Part shown: piece by piece, positions 31,556-43,701 of the stretch
Layout: the number at the start of each line of letters is the position of its first letter
Numbering within the stretch: position 1 is the first letter of the stretch
Assembly: GCA_016630955.3 (NCBI GenBank)
Contig: CM049991.1
Coordinates: 992,001-1,056,000, forward strand
Reading direction: 5' to 3'
From: Didymella arachidicola
Lineage: Eukaryota; Ascomycota; Dothideomycetes; Pleosporales; Didymellaceae
DNA: 64,000 bases
Notes under the pieces: model-generated
What the model saw: the letters and a program-made list of their open reading frames with translations, nothing else
Told to the model about the DNA's origin: nothing
Database searches by the model: none
Translations under genes and position numbers: made by a program

Positions 31556-33684
31556 AGCAAAGATTCATGGCAGAATTTGCATGAACAAAAATCTCAAGTC
31601 TGAGAATCGTCATGCGGGCTTCGCTCGTATAATGGCCAGATTGCTCAGGTGCACGACGTATCACCCGGAACAAGTTGGGTTACTGCCTTCCGCAGTGTTA
31701 CTTATTGTCAGTTTTACGAATGTGAAGAAGCAATGTTTGGGACCCGTGAGCCTTTTACACACAAGATCTGCATTGATTTTGCTGTTGGTGGCACCCAACC
31801 CCTGCTGTGAGTGTAAGACGTCGTACCTATCATGCTGGTAGGCAAGCCTTTGTCGCTCCTAAGATATCCGTGAAGAAAAGCAGCCTTTCGTACTGAGCTA
31901 TTCAGGTAGATGAGAGGTCGTAAGTTCATTGTGTTGGTATTTCTTTCTGCAGCGGTCTTTTACCGGTGACCGGTCGCTTCGAGTTCTTTTTCGGCATCGG
32001 TCTCGTCGCAGCAAGCTATTACTAGACCAAAGGCAAATCTCCAAAGCGCTGCGCACTTTTCGAGAACCGTCTTCAAGTACAATCGTCGTAAAACAAATAA
32101 TGGCAATGCGAGGACGAGTATTGCGCGTGTCGCAAATATGAAAGTCATGGTTGTGCGAGTCATGATGGCAGGGGACCTCAGCCACAATATACTTCAAACT
32201 CATTACAATCGCCGATACATTTACTTGGAACTATCTTTCAAGAAGCATGCGGAGGTCTCTACAGCTTGTAAAGAGTGACACTCACAATCTCAACGACCAG
32301 GCTGGCAACGACTCTTGTCAGTTCTACTGTGCTAGTCATTATTTCTTTGCTTTTCCTTCACAGCAGACAAAGTGTGCCGACGACATGAGACAGCGCAACT
32401 CCGAGTTTTGCAAGCGAAGGAGTCCTAGAGGGTTTATCAAGGCCGGACTCGTGGGCTTCTAACCGTTGAACGACCTTTGAATCTCTCAAGACGGTGTCTG
32501 GTGCGTGTAATTATCGTGCAGATCATGGCGCGAGTGCGACATAAATGAACTCACCCAACATATCGCGAATAGCATAGTACCACCGGGCTTGAAATCGAGG
32601 CAATCGTCTTCATCGTGGGTCAGTGTCCATGTGCTGCCAGATGAGACTCCACAGAGGCATAATCGGAAATCAGAGAACACACTGAGAACGCTTGGGGTTT
32701 GCATTGATTCATTGGGTAACCGTAGCCCATGTTTGACTTTCGTCTGAATTCCGGGCATGCGCTAGTACGCAGTATACGTTGCGTACCAACGACATGCGAG
32801 ATAGGCTCATGTCAAATCGTCTGAGATTCCTGGCCTTGCTTTCAAAGGGTTTGAGAATGTTGTACACCAACAAACTCAGCAAGCTGAAGTGGTTCGCATG
32901 CACGAGAGGATCCTCATGCGAGACTGCAATGGCTGTGGCAATAATGCGCGAGCACACTGCAGTATTTCGTCAGCAAGTGTGGTCCAGTACGCAATCGAAC
33001 TCTGCCAGTTCGCAGCAACTTCATGCCGGTTAAAGCAAAATCACTTTCAATTGGGTAGAAGTTTATCGTACGGCCAGGGTCTTGCAGTTCGCCGCTTGAC
33101 TTGAATTATGGGGCAGGGGCCCAAAGCATTTTGGCTCCTGCCTCATATGGCCTAGCCGACCCGCTCTCCATGAATGCTTGCAAGAGCTTCTTTCACGCCA
33201 TAAAGCTTCGATAAGCTATTCCACCACAATCTCTGCCATTTGAGCGGAGTAGAGTAGCTTCCGATCGCTCCGATATTATCACTGTCATTACATGCGGTTT
33301 GACCGGAACGTGTAGGAGATTGTGCCTGACCGACGGACCTTTTCTGGATACGATCTTCGAACAGTAACGATTGCAACTGCCTCTTTGGGGATCGGCTCGA
33401 GCATAGACGTCTTCGACGTCGTGTTAAGCTATCACAAAGTCTCCCCTTATTCGCTGTTATCGGCCGGTCTTGCCTTGTTTTGCATGGATCTCTGGTAATT
33501 ACTCCATGATTCCTGCAGCTATCATGCCTACCAACAACGGCTCGAGCAAGATCTCATGGTCCGAGGCAATGGTACCACCAAGTACCTTGATCGCAGCATC
33601 TGTATAAATGTATGAGGGTCTCCGCCGTGTACAATCGCACCGATAGTCCCTTCGCCAGTGTCTCGATTTTACGTTGCTGCGAAT
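31556..33684. other. 2.1 kb region without a supported gene
   Basis: Minus-strand fragments around 31960-32187 (one hydrophobic stretch) and 32580-32758 (Cys-containing segment ending at a GTGAGT donor) could be remnants of a gene, but I could not join them in phase. No repeat or RNA gene seen. Confidence 0.35.
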
Positions 33685-36058
33685 ATGGTCCGTTTCGCAA
33701 GTGCCGCCGCGGGCTTCTCTCTTGCCTCTCTTGCTCTTGCTTCGCCTCTTCAAGGACAGCTGTATGCTCGCCACAATGCTTCGACTCCCTGCGCACAGGT
33801 GAGCGCATCTGCTGCGGCGCAAAAGTCTGTAGCGACTCCCACAGTCGCTGCCGACTTAGCCTACAAGTGCATTACATCGGTGCCATTCAACCAGACAGCT
33901 GCTCTGGCCTTGGTCGATGGCGTGGTCCCATACTTCAAGTGGCAGAGTACCACTGCTTTCTTGAAGGACCCTCCTGCGGAGTATGTCGAGAAGATTCAGC
34001 CTGCTGTTGATATATGGGCCGAGCTTCAGAAGATTCGCGGTAAGGTTGTTGGAGGAGAGTACGAGAATGAGTACGAGGTACGGCAAAAATACGCCATATT
34101 AGTTGAAACCCGCCACTGACTTCTTTGAGTTCGGATTCGAACTTTACACCCTCCTTCAGAGCACCCACGACGGTCATTTCGTGTATATTCCGGATGTGGT
34201 TGGCACTGTCTTCAACTTTGCTCGACCAGTGCCCCTGGTATCTGTCTCCGCCGACGGAAAGGAGCTTCCCAAGCCATATGTCTACGCGGATGTCCTTGCT
34301 GAGTCCTTTGGCAATGCGACGACTTTCACTCCCTCAGCTATCACCAAGATCAATGGCGAAGATGCTCAAAGCTACCTGGAGAACTGGTCCCAGTACGGCT
34401 CACTCCAGGATCGCGATGCGTTGTACAACAACGTTTTCTACGAGCTGGCGACAGTCTCCCTTGGCCCTGCTGGTTCCGGAGTCGGTACTTTCGCAGGTAG
34501 CGGACGAGGCCGATGGATCTACCCCAACGCGACCACCGAGCTTGAGTTTGAGAATGGTACAAGTACCTCTTACACGAATTACGCCAAGGTCCTCATTCCT
34601 TTCACTGGCATCACTGACGGCGAGGCGCTTTACCAGACCTGGTTTACCGGCAACCAGCCGACTGCAGCCACACCGACGCCTTCCTCGAACGTCACATCGT
34701 CTGCGGTATCATCGGCGACGGCTTCTGCAACCAGCACTCCTATCCCTGCCCCAGGGTTCCCACCGCCAGTCTTCCGTCAGGCAGACAACCTCATCGGCGG
34801 CTACTATCTTGAAGACGACTACTCTGATGTTGCTGTCCTTTCTGTACCCTCATTCGTTGGTACCGACGCACAGGTGGAGTTCCAGGACACAGCTACCAAG
34901 TTCCTCGCTGCAGCAAAGGCTGCCGGCAAGAGGAAGCTTGTGGTTGATGTCTCTGCCAACGGTGGAGGTACCATTCTCGTGGGATATGATTTGTACAAAC
35001 TGCTCTTCCCCAACGACATCGACCACGCTGCGGCTGACCGCTTCCGTGCCTTCGAGAGCACCGACCTGATTGGTCAATACTTTTCTCGAGCTGCTGAAGG
35101 TCTTCCCCGCGAATTCGTCACCGAGGAGCAAAACGAGACTCTGTATGAGCTCAACGACGATATCGTGTCCTCACCTTTCAACTACCAGACTGATGAGTCC
35201 ACCAACGAGACCAACTTTGTCAACTGGGCGGACAAGTTCGGCCCCGTTCTCCATGAGAAGGGCGACACCTTCACCGACCTCTTTCGCTGGAACCTGTCCG
35301 ATGTTCTGATCAGTATAAACTCGGATGGAATCAACATCCACGGTTACGGACCCCTGAGCAACTACACTCAGTCGCCTTTCGCCGCTGAGGATGTCGTAGT
35401 TGTCACTGACGGTTACTGCGCCTCCACCTGTTCTATTTTCTCTGAGCTCATGCGTCAGCGCGCCGGTGTCAAATACATCTCACTCGGTGGCCGCCCTCGC
35501 GAGGGTATTACCCAAGCCGTAGGAGGCGTTAAGGGAACTAACGATTACCCTTGGGACTACATCCAGTCGCTGGCACAACTTACAATCAACAACTTGACTG
35601 AAAGCGCCGAGGAGGCAGCGAAGCTTAACAGCACCGAGCTTGGCGACTACTTCAGTAACACGGTTTTCGATCGTGCCGCCATCGACTCTTCATACAACGT
35701 CAACTTCCGTGATGGTATCCGTGACGGAGATGAGACCGCGACACCTCTCCAGTTTGTCTACGAAGCATCTGACTGCCGTATCCTGTATACCAAGCAGATG
35801 ACGGTGGATGTTACAGCGATCTGGAAGGCTGTGGCTGATACAGCCTGGGGCGACAAAAGCCACTGCATTGCCGGAGACCTCGGTGGCTACCCGACTGGAT
35901 CCAGGCTGGCCAAGAGAGAGCTGAGTGTACACGAGAAGAACCTTAGCAGGAGGATGCGCCAGTGGAGGAGCGAGTTGAGAGAGCAGGACTACCCGCTCGA
36001 CGTGTTCACCGACCCGCGCAAGGCGAAGCTTAGTGGAGACGGTATCATGTTGCCGTAA
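33685..36058 (+). CDS. Secreted peptidase S41 family protein, CPAF-like (773 aa, one intron)
   Basis: Fungal extracellular tail-specific-protease relative. The signal peptide is MVRFASAAAGFSLASLALAS. Exon 1 (33685-34077) ends in NEYE; a 52-nt intron (34078-34129; GTACGG donor, CACTGAC branch, TTTGAG acceptor) joins to FGFELYTLLQSTHDGHFVY, the usual family block. A Ser/Thr-rich linker (about residues 325-350) separates the N-terminal part from the S41 catalytic fold, with KLVVDVSANGGGTILVGYD and the nucleophile region VVTDGYCASTCSIFSELM, where the Ser after Ala is the probable catalytic residue. Many N-x-S/T sites suggest glycosylation. The C-terminus is basic (RLAKRELSVHEKN, KR could be a processing site). 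Other fungal members are secreted or linked to secondary-metabolite clusters; no cluster is seen here. Confidence 0.9.
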
Positions 36059-39038
36059 ACAGACCCTGAATTCAGTAGTTGAACATAGAAGCAGGATGTT
36101 AAATCGACGATTTATATCTAATTCCAGTTTTCAAGATATTGGCCTGCGGCAAATGCCTTCAGAGGGTGCCTGTCGAATGATACGCCAGCAGTGCCTGAGC
36201 AGCCTAGGTAAGATAGTGGCTTCCTCTGTGAGTAGTCGTCGTCATCCTGGCCTCTGTATGGTCGTGGTAGCCGCTAGCGTAAATTGCTCGTTCCCCGGAA
36301 CTCGGATGCTCGACGCAAGGCAGCCTGGTCGCCTTCTCACGCAACACCGTACAACAGCCGTCGGTGTCTTGTGATAATCTCACGGAGCTCTTCCGTCGGT
36401 TGAAAGCATACTCGCCGCAAATTGTGCGAGATCCATGGCTAGGGCAGCCTTCTCTACAAGCGCGTCCAAGGTCTGCCAAGCGCAAGTCTTCGGAGTAAAC
36501 TTGACCCTCGAGTCGTTGTAAGGTGCATCGCCGTGAGTAGAGTGACAAAGAGTCACGGAAAGATCCTTCGCACAGGGGAGGAACGGCTTCCGGGCGCAAG
36601 GCGGGCCCCTTAGGAGCCTTATTTGGGCCCAGGTCCGCAGATTGTCACGCTTGCAAGGCGTGTGCAGAGCAGTAAACCGATGCGCTCGATGCAGCGATGC
36701 GTGCGGAGACAGCAAGCAACTAAATATGGCAGGTGCGGTGGCGGATATCGTGAGATCTGTTCTCAAGTGTTTTGAGGCAGTCTGGACCGCTATGGAGAGT
36801 GGGTTGCTCACGACATGACCACGAGATGGAGGGGCAACGCTTACACCAAGAACCTTCATCGTGCGATGCCACAACCCACAGAGGACCACACAGTGCGGAT
36901 GTGTGTCCTGTCCAATTAAGACGACATCTAGACATGACATCTATGGAGCACACACTGTCGGAGATCCGCACGCGGGAGGTAGAGAGATGAGCTTCCACTT
37001 ATTTTTCATCATGATGGGACTCCAACATCGAAGATACAACTTCGACATCTCGATTGGCCACTGTCATGCACGTTTAGCAGACACACATCTTCGACGCTGC
37101 GAGCTACCTAAACTCTACTCATTCGACGCGACCAACGTTTCTGCATCACAAATGCATCGGCGCATCGTACTCGCCTAGAGAGGGACGGCTCATCCGGGCA
37201 GGCAGGCAGCTTGAGGGCATACCTATGCGCGCGTGCCGGTGGAGCGCCGTGAGGGATCGCGCGGTGTCAGAAACTCCGCAGAAACGGGAGATCTTCGATC
37301 CAGGCACGGCATCGTCGATGGGTTGACAGTTTACGGCTACCAGTTTGCGCGAACAGGGGTTTCGAGGAAGGACCGCAATGATTGGCCATTCCCTGGCACA
37401 TGACTAGTGAGCGGAGAAGTTTCGATCTCTCTTGGTAACGAGGGGTTTCGATTGGCGAGACACCGTCGACATCTCATGTAAGATGGATGAAAGCATGATG
37501 GCGATCGCGACTTTTGCATCGCTGACATCAGTGCGAACCAGCGCTGGATGATGCTGAAACACGTAACGCTGAAGGACTGAATGCGTTTTCGCCTCTCACA
37601 TCGGCATCGAGGTGTGTTATCGCAGCATCGCTACGCTTATTCGACACACTATTGCCGGAGTAGAACCAACGCGCAAATCCGACGCGTCCACCCGCCACAC
37701 TCCAGGAAGCTGTCTCAAGACCAACCTCCCTAGCAACGCCAGACGCCAACTGCAGTTTCACCGGACCGAGTCCATGCACAAGAGCACATCGCCGTGCAAG
37801 CCTCAGCCGTGTTGGCATCCGCGTGGGCTGTGGGTTCTGACTCGCTGTCCATTCATCCACGCGCGCTCCGTGGAAAATTTCGACTGAGTCTGCGCATCTG
37901 AGAAACTGCGCCTTCATCGACTTTCCAGTTTGTGCCCAAGCCACGTTTGGACCCTGACCGTTGATCTGAAGCGCTTGGTTCTTGTTGGCGCGAAGTCAGA
38001 TCGACCGGCCTTAGCTTCCAACAGCTAGCACACTGCTAACTTTGAGCCTAGCTCGGCACACCTTTACCGGATACAACTGCATCGACTTTTGAAAGCGCAT
38101 CGGCTGCCGAAAGTCAGGGTCAAACACCACGGGCCATTGTGGGTCGCAGACACTATTAGATACGAAATGCCAGCAGCTGTTCCAGGTGCCCCGGGTCTGG
38201 GATTGGTGGCTGTTGTCGCAGATGTTTGCGGCTAAAGTTTTCCTTTGATTGAGTGACACTGATGCCTTATCGCGGTCATTCACAGGCCGGCAATAATATT
38301 CCGCGGAGCATGCACAAGACGCGTGCGACTAGTTGAGTCTCTCCGCAGCCAGGAGACGCACACCAGCCTGTCACCAGGGCTTTTTGGGGACATTATATTT
38401 GCTTCTCCAGATAAAATTTCAGTCGGTGATATGGTAGAAGTGATAAGCCCGAAGATCGTCGGCGAGCAGGCATCGAGCATACGAGTCAGGTACAGATACG
38501 AAAACTCAATGCAATGTACAAAGATTAGTGCCAATAATATCGGGCCTCACTCAGTCACTCGGGCACAACAAATTAACGTATTGTGAAAAAATTCATTCAT
38601 GTTTAGTAAGAGGCAGATCAATCAGAAACGCTCTTAGCGACGGGTATCATATCCTCAGGCTTCGATCCAAGCTACCTGAGCTTTCGTGGTGTAAAGTCCT
38701 GCTTCCTTCCATCTTTTAGGCCAGCTGAAGGGCACTTCTTCCATGCATCCTGTGCATGTGATCTTCGATGATACCCGCTGCGCAGTTCTCCATGCCGTAG
38801 ACCTTACGCTTGTTGAGAAGTGACCATTCTCAATCTCTTCCTGCTGTCCGAATGAGGTCTGCAAAATGTGGAGATGGTGCGCCGGTAGTAGCAATAATGC
38901 TATGTGTATTGGGTGGCATGTTGGTCGAGGTATCGACCAAAGTCGGCTTGGAGACAGGCTGGTTGACCAGAGGTCGTAATAGTGATATCGTCCAAGCGGT
39001 GACTGCTGGTGGGGACAGCGGTCATAGTGATTTATCTT
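36059..39038. other. 3.0 kb region without a supported gene
   Basis: Open frames up to 186 codons on both strands overlap each other and show no domain, signal peptide with conventional start, or splice-consistent model. No transposon ends or simple repeats recognised. Confidence 0.4.
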
Positions 39039-39323
39039 TCAGCCAGCGCTGTAACCGACCATCTTGGCACAATGGCTGCAGTAGTAGAGGTTGGTGCCAA
39101 ATTGGAACATGCCGGAGTGGCCGTGTGACTCGCGGCGACAACGGCAGCAGCAGAGCGGGTTTGAGGGCGACATAGAGATGCTACTGCGTTGTGATGACAT
39201 GTTGGAGTCTGAATTGCTTGGCGAAGGGCTGCCGGTAGGCTGGAGTGGCTGTGTCGAAGGGCGATGAGCAGCCTGGGTTTGCAGTTGCAGAAGGCGTGAA
39301 GCATCTGCCCCAGGGCTCGCCAT
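39039..39323 (-). CDS. Small conserved fungal protein with C-terminal CxxC zinc motif (94 aa or longer)
   Basis: The C-terminus reads NPLCCCRCRRESHG, then GMFQFGTNLYYCSHCAKMVGYSAG: two CxxC pairs about 25 residues apart, as in a compact zinc ribbon. I recognise this ending from uncharacterised fungal proteins in which the last 50 residues are conserved and the rest is Ser/Pro/Gln-rich, as here (QTQAAHRPSTQPLQPTGSPS). I chose the ATG at 39323, beginning MASPGADASRLLQ, which follows ACC. The frame is open further upstream with ATGs at 39494 and 39611, so the protein could be up to 190 aa. No signal peptide or membrane segment. Role unknown. Confidence 0.6.
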   Translation of the reverse strand: MASPGADASRLLQLQTQAAHRPSTQPLQPTGSPSPSNSDSNMSSQRSSISMSPSNPLCCCRCRRESHGHSGMFQFGTNLYYCSHCAKMVGYSAG

Positions 39324-39611
39324 GGGTAGTGATCTCTGGGCTAAAAGTGGGTTGGTAGGGCTGGCCCAGGTATTTGAGGAGTACTCAGGTTGAGGAGATG
39401 TTGGTGGACGAGCCTCGTCAGAACAATGTGAGGTGGACACAGGTAAGGTAAAGTAGCAGATGGGTGGACTTCCAAAGGGGTGCAGATCATTCATTATGCC
39501 TGCGCGGCTATTCGTTTGTGTATGAGGGGACTTGGTGATTAGGCCGATCTGTGAATGCTTGGAGACCAGCGGCGGAGCAACTTGATATATCAGGGTGATG
39601 CGATCGAGCAT

Positions 39612-42490
39612 CGGTACGATGCAAGCATATGACCAATCGCAGACTTAGGAAGGCGCGGCCCACGGACCTCAGCTGATTGGCACGCAACCCCCTTGGGCCT
39701 TCCCGCGGCGCTGGGTGCGAAGGTTCTGCCTACGGGGTTTGGGCAAGACCTCCCGGTGCGATCCTAAACAAAAAGGCGCGATCGAGACAAAGTGTCTCCA
39801 CTCTTGTGGGAAAGGCTTACTTTTCGGCCGACTCGTACGCTTTTGCCCGCGACAACGCTGAGGTTGCACTGTGCAGCTACGAAAGCTTACGCAAACTATC
39901 TGCGCCTTCAGACACCGGTCGCTGTGATGTGTCTTGCTGACTCTATATCTTCCGTACCCAACAACACAGCCATCGCTTGGGTCGCCAGGAAGCTTGCGAA
40001 TACGCTGACCGCAGTCCAACGAGTGAGCCGGAGAGCCCTTGAACGCTTGGGCTGCCTCAGATTAGGCACCTCTTGCGGCACCCAAGCCTGCCAACGCGTC
40101 CACGCATGCCTCCAGCTTCCGGACACCGTGTTCCATCTCCTCAGCAACCGCGACGCCCCCTTGCACTGATTGAGCACGGCACACGCATACCAGACCCCGC
40201 GACAGTTTGCTGGTCTGTTTGCGGGCGCGTGACCCGCAGCGAGTGGTTTGTTATCTAAACGGGCCGCACCGCTGGGATGCAGAGAACGGCCAGTCTAGAA
40301 CGCAAGACACAGACCCAACGTTCACTGCGACACCAACGCTGAACCACCAGCGGCGTAGGCAATCAGTCGTAGTTTGTGAAAGACGGTAATCCGAATGCCG
40401 GCATCGAACATCTGAAATCGAAATTCCGAATTCGCCATCTTGCGGAGTGATGTGCGCGAGGAGAGACAGCCTGTTTTCGTCCCCGAGACACAATTTCCAT
40501 TCAGTTCGGACGTCTTCACCTGTAGCCATTTCCATCGAGTTACCCCAGTCCTCACCCCGTACACCAGAGCCTCCAGTTTTTACTCGGTTCCACATGTAAA
40601 AGCGCTCAGTTCTAGACGGACAGGACAGACATGGAGGCCTGTGGGGACATGACTCGTGGTGGCTCCCAAGGTGTGGCGGCTCTGGACCGGCGCCCTCAAA
40701 TCCTGGGGCTGGTAACAGCAGACTAAATCTGCAACCGCCGCAGCTGAACTTTGGAATTATCACGATGCTCGTTTCAATATTTGGTGAGGCGGGAAGGGCA
40801 CCCAAATCGCAGGCTCGACACAATCCACGATGTACAGTACAACTCAGCTTGCGGCAACTGCTAGCAGAACCGTGGAAACTTCACTACTATCTCAAAGAAA
40901 AGCTTTCGCGAAGATTTGTCTGGACTTTTGTTCTTCGGATTTTATGATTTGCGGTTCTAATGTAACGACCCCTCCCAACTACAGGTTCCATGCTCACTTT
41001 GGAAGCTTCAGATGGTTACACCGGTGTATGTTAAAGGATAGGTCCTTGGATGAGTGAGAATACGAGCAGCACCACAGACGTTTCTCGAGGTTTCTGAATG
41101 GCTGGCTCCTACATTTGCGTGCTCTTATTGGTCCCAGCATCAATCGTGTCCTCACTCATTCAGGGACCTATCCTGTACTTTGATCAAAGTGGAGCCTGCT
41201 ATTCTGCGGTTCTTTCTTCCGCAACCACACCTTGCGCAGCGGGTCAGGTGAGCGTACCAAACACTCGAAAGATTCCCTTTGTTATCAACAAGATCGACCC
41301 ACCTAAACAGTACCACCAAGGATTGTACGAACAGGTCTCCCCGCTCTGATGGTATACGACGATTGAGCGGCTCGCGGACATATGCGCTGATGCGGCGGTC
41401 CTGCATACAAGGAGGACTACATGCATATGCAGCGGTGGCGAATGTCCGGCGGCTCCGTGAATTGTAGACTCGCACTTATAGGGATGATAACATGTGTAAT
41501 GAACTCGAAGGTCGGCGTTGCCGATGATCTGACAGATTTGATTCGTTTCACCCCTCTTCCCATGAAGGCTTTCGTTACCAAATGCCGCTTTCACATTCAT
41601 ACATAGATGCTTTGTACTGTCCGCAAGCGGTTTGCTGATCGCTGTCACGCTTGGAGCCCGTCCAGTTCCAGTGGGACTCTGGTGTTTACCTTTGCGGTCA
41701 ATTAAAAGTGAGCTTGCCCAACAAAACGATCTGTCGGAGCGGCCTAACTGCAGTGGTGAGGTTGACGGCAACCCAAGTGAGGAACGGTTTGCAAGCAATG
41801 GGTTGACACCACGGCACACGAAATGTTAGCCATGTTTCGAAGCAGGCGACTTTCCATTCCGGACACCCTTCTTGCTCTCGATATCAACATTTCAGCGATC
41901 GCAAGGTCTGATAACGTACTCCCCCAAGTTGTATCAGGAATGGAATGCTCGTGTTCCTGCACTGTTGAGACTAGCGCAGGTACCTGGAAGCGCTTCCCCG
42001 CGAGCTGCGCTCAGGTGAACATCTGGAAGCGGGCGATTCGATCATGTGCACGGTGCACACATGCAAGTGCGTGATCGTTGAGTACTTGTACTTGGCCTGG
42101 GCCTCTCCTGTCATTGCTCTCTATCTCTTCTAGCCGCCATATTGCTGTTGAGCTGCCTCAGGCATCAGGCTCTGGCGCCACGCCCGGTGGCACATCGGGC
42201 AGGCATGTGCAAAACCTCGCATTCGACGGGTCAATTGCTCAGACAATCAGGCAGGCGGCGGCCGCGGGCCTCAATCTCAGGAGGTATTGCACCGCCTGGT
42301 TGAGAGTGCTTTGGCCGATTCGCAGGGCTTCGATCCCACACCTGGGTATTGAGGTTTGCCGGACACGATAATACGTCACTTATCGAGGGTATCAAAAGAC
42401 TAGTAAGCCCCGCCAACGGCCGCTTGCCCTCCACAACCCCTCCACCCTGTCCTCCAAAAATCACACCACACGCTCTTGCGTACCGCCAAA
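39612..42490. other. 2.9 kb region without a firmly supported gene
   Basis: Holds only a weak candidate for a small secreted protein starting at 41098 (see findings). Everything else is short, overlapping frames. The last 150 bp are C-rich and are probably the leader of the 6-phosphogluconolactonase gene. Confidence 0.4.
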
Positions 42491-43279
42491 ATGGGAAAGC
42501 CGCCAAATCTATACGCTTTCAAGGATGTCGACGCGCTCGCTCCCAGCCTGCGCACGTATGTGCTGGATGCTCAAAACACCGCAATCGAACGCCATAATGT
42601 TTTTCGCGTCGCAGTGTCCGGGGGATCTCTGCCGAAGACGCTGGCGCAAGCCCTGCTGAAGGAGACAAATGGCAAGGGAAAGCCGCAGTTCGACAAGTGG
42701 GAAATCTTCTACGCCGACGAGCGCGCCGTGCCCCTCGACCACGAAGACAGCAACCACAGGCTTGTGAAGCAAGAGCTGCTGGACAAAATCCCGGCTGAGC
42801 TGGGCACACCCAAGGTCTACCCCATCGACACCAAGTACCTGGACGATGTGCAGGAACTGGCCGATCAGTACGAGAAAACACTTGTGAGCGTCTTCGCCGC
42901 ACGCGACAGCGTCAAGCTACCCCTCTTCGACCTGCTCCTGCTCGGTTGCGGACCGGACGGCCACACCTGCAGTCTGTTCCCTGGCTCGGACCTCCTGCGG
43001 GACGAAGATGCCTGGGTTCTCTATATCACCGATTCTCCGAAGCCCCCGCCCAAGCGTATCACCATCTCTCTACCTGTTGCCCAAGCTGGCCTTAAGATCG
43101 CCTTCGTCGCAACCGGCGGCGGCAAGAAGGAGATTATGAAACAAATCTTTGATACCGAGGAGGGGCAACAGCTGCCATGCGGTCTCGTCAACCACAAAGG
43201 TGAAGGGCGAGTCAGCTGGTTCGTTGACTACCCCGCCATCGAAGGCGTAGCTTTTCCAGCTCGCCGTGGCAGCCTTTAA
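42491..43279 (+). CDS. SOL3: 6-phosphogluconolactonase (262 aa)
   Basis: Hydrolyses 6-phosphoglucono-1,5-lactone to 6-phosphogluconate, the second step of the oxidative pentose phosphate pathway, in the cytosol. Family motifs are all present: VAVSGGSLPKTLAQALL near residue 40, the active-site block FYADERAVPLDHEDSNHRLV (about 75-94), LLLGCGPDGHTCSLFPGS (about 150-168) carrying the Asp-Gly-His group, and RITISLPV...FVATGGGKKE near residue 190-215. Single exon, with start ATG at 42491 preceded by CCAAA. Length matches the yeast Sol3/Sol4 type. The third transposon lies about 300 bp downstream of its stop. Confidence 0.95.
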   Translation: MGKPPNLYAFKDVDALAPSLRTYVLDAQNTAIERHNVFRVAVSGGSLPKTLAQALLKETNGKGKPQFDKWEIFYADERAVPLDHEDSNHRLVKQELLDKIPAELGTPKVYPIDTKYLDDVQELADQYEKTLVSVFAARDSVKLPLFDLLLLGCGPDGHTCSLFPGSDLLRDEDAWVLYITDSPKPPPKRITISLPVAQAGLKIAFVATGGGKKEIMKQIFDTEEGQQLPCGLVNHKGEGRVSWFVDYPAIEGVAFPARRGSL

Positions 43280-43576
43280 ACTGCAAAGCATTTCAGTCGT
43301 ACATGTTAGAGCGTCGGTTTCTTTGGATCGAAGTTGGAACGCCGTCCACGCTGCATACTGTGAGCTTTCGATAGGGATACTCAGAGCTTTCGTTTGTGCT
43401 TTCGCGACGCGGGCCTACCTCGACGTGGGAAGGTCGCCTCTCGAAGTAAGCATTGGGCCACTCGCTCACAGGTTAGATACGAATAGATCACGAAGTCTTC
43501 CGTCTAGTTTGCCCTCACATGCTTCTTTTGGAGACAGTTGGTCTGTGCATTATTGCTGAATAAGCTCTGAGCCCTA

Positions 43577-43638
43577 ACGTGTTCCACCACCAAGTGGGCC
43601 ACACCAGCAACCGGGCCACCCCACCACAGCTGACGCGA
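43577..43638 (+). repeat. Left terminal inverted repeat of element 3
   Basis: 62 bp identical to the reverse complement of 45348-45409; TA duplicate at 43575-43576. Confidence 0.94.
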
Positions 43639-43701
43639 TGCTCAACGCGATAGCCCCACAACAACACAAGATAATAGAGTCGTAGTTTATAATAAAGCAG
43701 G

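Noticed and set aside
31898..32957. Minus-strand fragments with one hydrophobic stretch and a Cys segment ending at a GTGAGT donor
   Set aside because: Suggestive of a broken or multi-exon membrane protein, but no in-phase set of junctions could be built.
36380..36940. 186-codon minus-strand frame in the empty region after the S41 gene
   Set aside because: Composition looks random, no domain, and no acceptable neighbours or splice sites.
39908..40177. Minus-strand frame and a second frame ending GLGAARGA that looked weakly coding
   Set aside because: The first starts with GTG, the second has no ATG near a plausible leader; too little evidence for a gene.
41244..41819. 191-codon minus-strand frame
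   Set aside because: Overlaps other frames, no family resemblance, random composition.
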